A stretch of 6,937 bases of DNA from Chloroflexota bacterium (GTDB lineage Bacteria > Chloroflexota > Anaerolineae > B4-G1): positions 1-6,937 of the forward strand of contig JAUVSX010000163.1 in NCBI GenBank assembly GCA_030596915.1, written 5' to 3'. Each line of letters opens with the position of its first letter. The stretch's first letter is position 1. The translations under genes were made by a program, and so were the position numbers. This document shows, one piece after another, positions 4,666 through 6,937 of this stretch. Under the pieces are notes generated by a model. It was not told the DNA's origin. It saw only the letters and a program-made list of their open reading frames with translations, and did not search any database.

Positions 4666-6323
4666 GAACCGAACAGGTGGAACTGAGGATCTCGGGCATG
4701 ACCTGCGAGGGGTGCGCCGAGCACGTCCGCCGGGCGCTCAAGGGCGTGGCAGGAGCGTACGACGTGGAGGTGCCCGGTTGGCAGGGCGGACGGGCCGAGC
4801 TAGTGGTCGATGAAAGCGTCACCGACGACACGTTGACAGAGGCCGTCGGTGCCGCCGGGTATGGTGCGCAAGTCGTATCCCGCACCCCTCTGGCGGAGCA
4901 GGTCGATGCGGTCCGGCCCGGAGAGGCGGAGATCGACCTGATGATCCTTGGATCAGGATCGGCCGCCTTCGCTGCTGCCATCCGTGCCGCCGAGTTGGGC
5001 TACTCCGCGACGATGGTGGAGCGGCGAACGCTGGGCGGTACGTGCGTGAACGTGGGCTGCGTGCCCAGCAAGACCTTGCTCCGCACTGCGGAGGCGTTCT
5101 ACCAGGCGACCCATGCCCGATTCGCTGGCGTGCGACCCAGGGGAGCAGAACTGGATTGGGCAACGGTCATCGGCGAGAAGGACGAACTGGTGCTCCGGCT
5201 GCGCCGGGAGAAGTACGAGCAGGTGCTAGAGGCTTATCCGTCCATAGGCTTGATTCGCGGTGAAGCCTCGCTCACTCCACAAGCCACCGTTGTCGTCGAT
5301 GGCACAGAGTATCGTCCCGCGCGTGTACTGATTGCCACCGGCGCTCACCCGCACGTGCCACCCTTTCCCGGCGTGCGCGGCGTCGATGTGTTGACCAGCA
5401 CGGAGGCGCTTGCCCTCACCCAGCAACCGCAGAGCCTCATCGTTCTAGGCGGACGATACGTGGCCCTGGAGCTGGGCCAAATCTTCGCCCGGCTTGGCAC
5501 ACAGGTGACCATCCTCCAGCGCAGCGATCGCATTCTTCCAGATCACGAGCCAGAGATTGGCGATGCGCTGAAGGCCACCCTCGCGGACGAGGGAGTCGAG
5601 ATTCACACCGGCGTGCGCGTTCTTCGACTGCGCAAGGACGAGACTGAGAAGGTCGTCGAGGCCATGGTGGCTGGCGAGGCGCGCTCTTTCCGGGCTACGC
5701 ACATATTGGCCGCCACCGGCCGGCGTGCCAATACCGCTGGGCTGGGGTTGAAGGCGGTGGGTATTCATACGGACGAGCGCGGAGCCATCGTGGTAGACGC
5801 GGGGATGCGGACGGCCAACTTGCGTGTTTACGCAGCGGGAGACGTAACCGGACCGCCGATGCTGGTGCACATTGCAGCGACGGGAGGCAAGCGAGCCGCG
5901 GAGAATGCGCTTCTTGGCCAGGCCCAGCCGCTAGACAGAGGGATTGTCCCGGCAGTGATCTTCACCGACCCACAGGTGGCGACGGTAGGCCTGACGGAGG
6001 CGCAAGCGCGCGCAGAGGGCATCGAAGTGCAAACGGCGACCCTTCCGTTGAGCTACGTCCCTCGGGCGCTCGCAGCACGGGACACGCGGGGCTTGATGAA
6101 GCTCGTGGCGGACGGGAGGTCCGGCCATCTTGTGGGGGCGCACATCCTGGCTGCAGAGGCCGGGGAGGTGATCCAGACGGCGACGATGGCACTGCGCGCC
6201 GAGATGAGGGTGCAGGATTTGACGGAGACGCTTTTCCCTTACCTGACCCAGGTGGAGGGCCTGAAGCTGGCGGCGCTATCCTTCGACCGGGATGTGGCGC
6301 TGCTTTCTTGCTGCGCGGGGTGA
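4662..6323 (+). CDS. merA: Mercuric reductase MerA with N-terminal HMA domain
   Basis: Cytoplasmic FAD flavoprotein that reduces Hg(II) to volatile Hg(0) with NADPH. It has 553 residues. The HMA metal-binding domain (1-75) has GMTCEGC with Cys15 and Cys18. The disulfide-reductase core starts with the FAD motif GSGSAAF (97-103). The redox pair is Cys128 and Cys133 in GGTCVNVGCVPSK, the NADPH-binding region is VLGGRYVALELGQ (261-273), and YAAGDV (390-395) is the second FAD contact. The C-terminal segment FPYLTQVEGLKLA has Tyr527, which matches the conserved MerA tyrosine, and the protein ends LLSCCAG with the Hg-binding pair Cys550-Cys551. These last features separate it from lipoamide and other disulfide reductases. 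All catalytic residues are present. The start overlaps the methyltransferase stop (ATGA) and has only a weak ribosome binding site, so coupling is likely. No merR, merT, merP or merB is in the window, so regulation and uptake must be encoded elsewhere or use other routes. Confidence 0.96.
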   Translation: MRTEQVELRISGMTCEGCAEHVRRALKGVAGAYDVEVPGWQGGRAELVVDESVTDDTLTEAVGAAGYGAQVVSRTPLAEQVDAVRPGEAEIDLMILGSGSAAFAAAIRAAELGYSATMVERRTLGGTCVNVGCVPSKTLLRTAEAFYQATHARFAGVRPRGAELDWATVIGEKDELVLRLRREKYEQVLEAYPSIGLIRGEASLTPQATVVVDGTEYRPARVLIATGAHPHVPPFPGVRGVDVLTSTEALALTQQPQSLIVLGGRYVALELGQIFARLGTQVTILQRSDRILPDHEPEIGDALKATLADEGVEIHTGVRVLRLRKDETEKVVEAMVAGEARSFRATHILAATGRRANTAGLGLKAVGIHTDERGAIVVDAGMRTANLRVYAAGDVTGPPMLVHIAATGGKRAAENALLGQAQPLDRGIVPAVIFTDPQVATVGLTEAQARAEGIEVQTATLPLSYVPRALAARDTRGLMKLVADGRSGHLVGAHILAAEAGEVIQTATMALRAEMRVQDLTETLFPYLTQVEGLKLAALSFDRDVALLSCCAG

Positions 6324-6350
6324 CGCGGTTCGAGAAAGGCGCCCCCGCCG

Positions 6351-6357
6351 GAAGGAG
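6351..6357 (+). promoter_or_regulatory. Strong ribosome binding site before the receiver remnant
   Basis: GAAGGAG is 7 bases upstream of ATG 6365. Such a good site suggests that the reading frame behind it was once, or still is, translated. Confidence 0.75.
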
Positions 6358-6364
6358 ACACTCA

Positions 6365-6586
6365 ATGTCGGATAGGATTCGAGTCCTGTTGGCCGACGAC
6401 CACGCGGTCGTGCGCAAAGGCATTCGCGAGTTCCTCGAGGAGGCGGGCGGAACGGGCGCTGATGGCGGTGATCCAAAGGCGTTGCTGCAAGAGCTGGAAC
6501 AGCGAGGGCTGCGCGTGTTGCGGGGCCACACCGGAGACTGCTATGACTTGGGCTCGGCTGGCGCGCTGGATATCCATCCTCTTTGA
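6365..6586 (+). pseudogene. Truncated response-regulator receiver domain (remnant)
   Basis: The first 27 residues, including RIRVLLADDHAVVRKGIREF, are the beginning of a NarL/FixJ-type receiver domain: beta strand 1, the acidic pair Asp11-Asp12 and helix 1. After EEAGG the sequence (about 45 residues, including DPKALLQELEQRGLRVLRGH) no longer resembles a receiver. The phosphoacceptor Asp expected near residue 55, the conserved Thr/Lys and any DNA-binding helix-turn-helix are missing. The frame ends at TGA 6584-6586, immediately followed by TAG, and overlaps the next gene by 44 bases. The likely history is an internal deletion or recombination joining the start of a two-component regulator to the 3' part of another gene that I do not recognise. 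Translation of a 73-residue product is possible from the strong ribosome binding site, but phosphorelay function is not. Confidence 0.6.
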
Positions 6587-6937
6587 TAGTTCTGTGCTGT
6601 CGCTGATCGTCTTTCCGGCGATTGGCTGGCAGGCCGCGGGCTGGCCGGGCATCGCGTGGGCGATGCTCGCGTTGCGCACCTTGTCTGGGCTTCCCCTGGC
6701 CTACGTCTGGCTCGGACTGCGACGGGGATGGGTGAGCGACTGGGAACTCAGCCACCGCGAAGAGCGCCCACGCTTCATCCTGGTCAGTTTCAGCAGCGAT
6801 CTGCTCGCCCTTTTGCTCCTGGGTCTGGCGGGCGCCCCTCGCGCCGTGTGGCTGCTGGCGCTGATCTAAGCCTGCCTGGGGTTGACCATGTTCACCATCT
6901 CCAGTTTCTGGAAGATCAGCCTGCACATGGTCGGGGT
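6543..6937 (+). pseudogene. PAP2-like integral membrane protein interrupted by TAA, partial at right edge
   Basis: ATG 6543 follows GGAG (6533-6536) by 6 bases and opens a frame of 108 residues to TAA 6867-6869. It has hydrophobic segments at about 15-30, 35-58 and 86-108 and a cytoplasmic-type loop VSDWELSHREERPRF, a pattern seen in PAP2/phosphatidic-acid-phosphatase-like membrane proteins. Past the TAA the same frame continues to the window end with ACLGLTMFTISSFWKISLH, and FWKISLH resembles the PAP2 core segment. One base change (for example TTA to TAA) would explain the break, so I read it as a nonsense-mutated gene. Alternatively, two separate polypeptides are made, the second from ATG 6888 or TTG 6882. 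The family assignment rests on motif resemblance only, and the catalytic His/Arg motifs would lie beyond the window. Confidence 0.55.

Noticed and set aside
4942..4955. Inverted repeat TGATCC-TT-GGATCA inside merA
   Set aside because: A two-base spacer cannot form a hairpin loop well, and the bases encode the conserved FAD-binding start, so it is most likely chance.
6584..6589. Second possible recoded TGA, at the end of the receiver remnant
   Set aside because: The next codon is TAG, so no readthrough product exists.
6276..6926. Minus-strand frame of 216 codons over the right end
   Set aside because: Low-complexity Arg/Pro/Gln-rich translation without motifs, covering the merA end and the two decayed genes. 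The plus-strand signals are better.

Overview
GC-rich bacterial DNA with every supported gene on the + strand, closely packed and often translationally coupled. The theme is soft-metal and chalcogen (S/Se) handling. The organism cannot be named. The GC-biased coding, the GTTCGCCC-type hairpin between genes and this gene mix would fit a Chloroflexota-like or other GC-rich environmental bacterium (inference only).

Layout. 2-88: possible C-terminal tail of an upstream gene. 118-2337: CopB-type (CPH motif) copper/silver P-type ATPase with a His-rich N-terminus. 2354-3526: group I NifS/IscS-type cysteine desulfurase. 3531-3893: small DsrE-family protein whose frame contains an in-frame TGA (3771-3773) where a CxxC-type motif is expected. 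The frame stays open past it, and a 7-bp hairpin lies at the spacing expected of a bacterial SECIS element, so I read it as a 120-residue selenoprotein with a U-G-S-C motif. 3894-3987: short gap with an inverted repeat and a 16-base tandem repeat. 3988-4665: class I SAM methyltransferase with a TTG start. 4662-6323: mercuric reductase MerA with a fused N-terminal HMA domain, joined to the methyltransferase by an ATGA overlap. 6365-6586: remnant of a response-regulator receiver domain with a strong ribosome binding site but an unrelated tail. 6543-window end: PAP2-like membrane protein interrupted by TAA.

Working model (inference). The ATPase exports Cu/Ag. The desulfurase makes persulfide, and possibly selenium, next to a Sec-containing DsrE-type chalcogen carrier. 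A methyltransferase and MerA follow. The module nifS - dsrE(Sec) - methyltransferase - merA is the most interesting part of the window, because it puts a selenoprotein in the same transcriptional neighbourhood as mercury reduction and sulfur mobilisation. The right end looks decayed.
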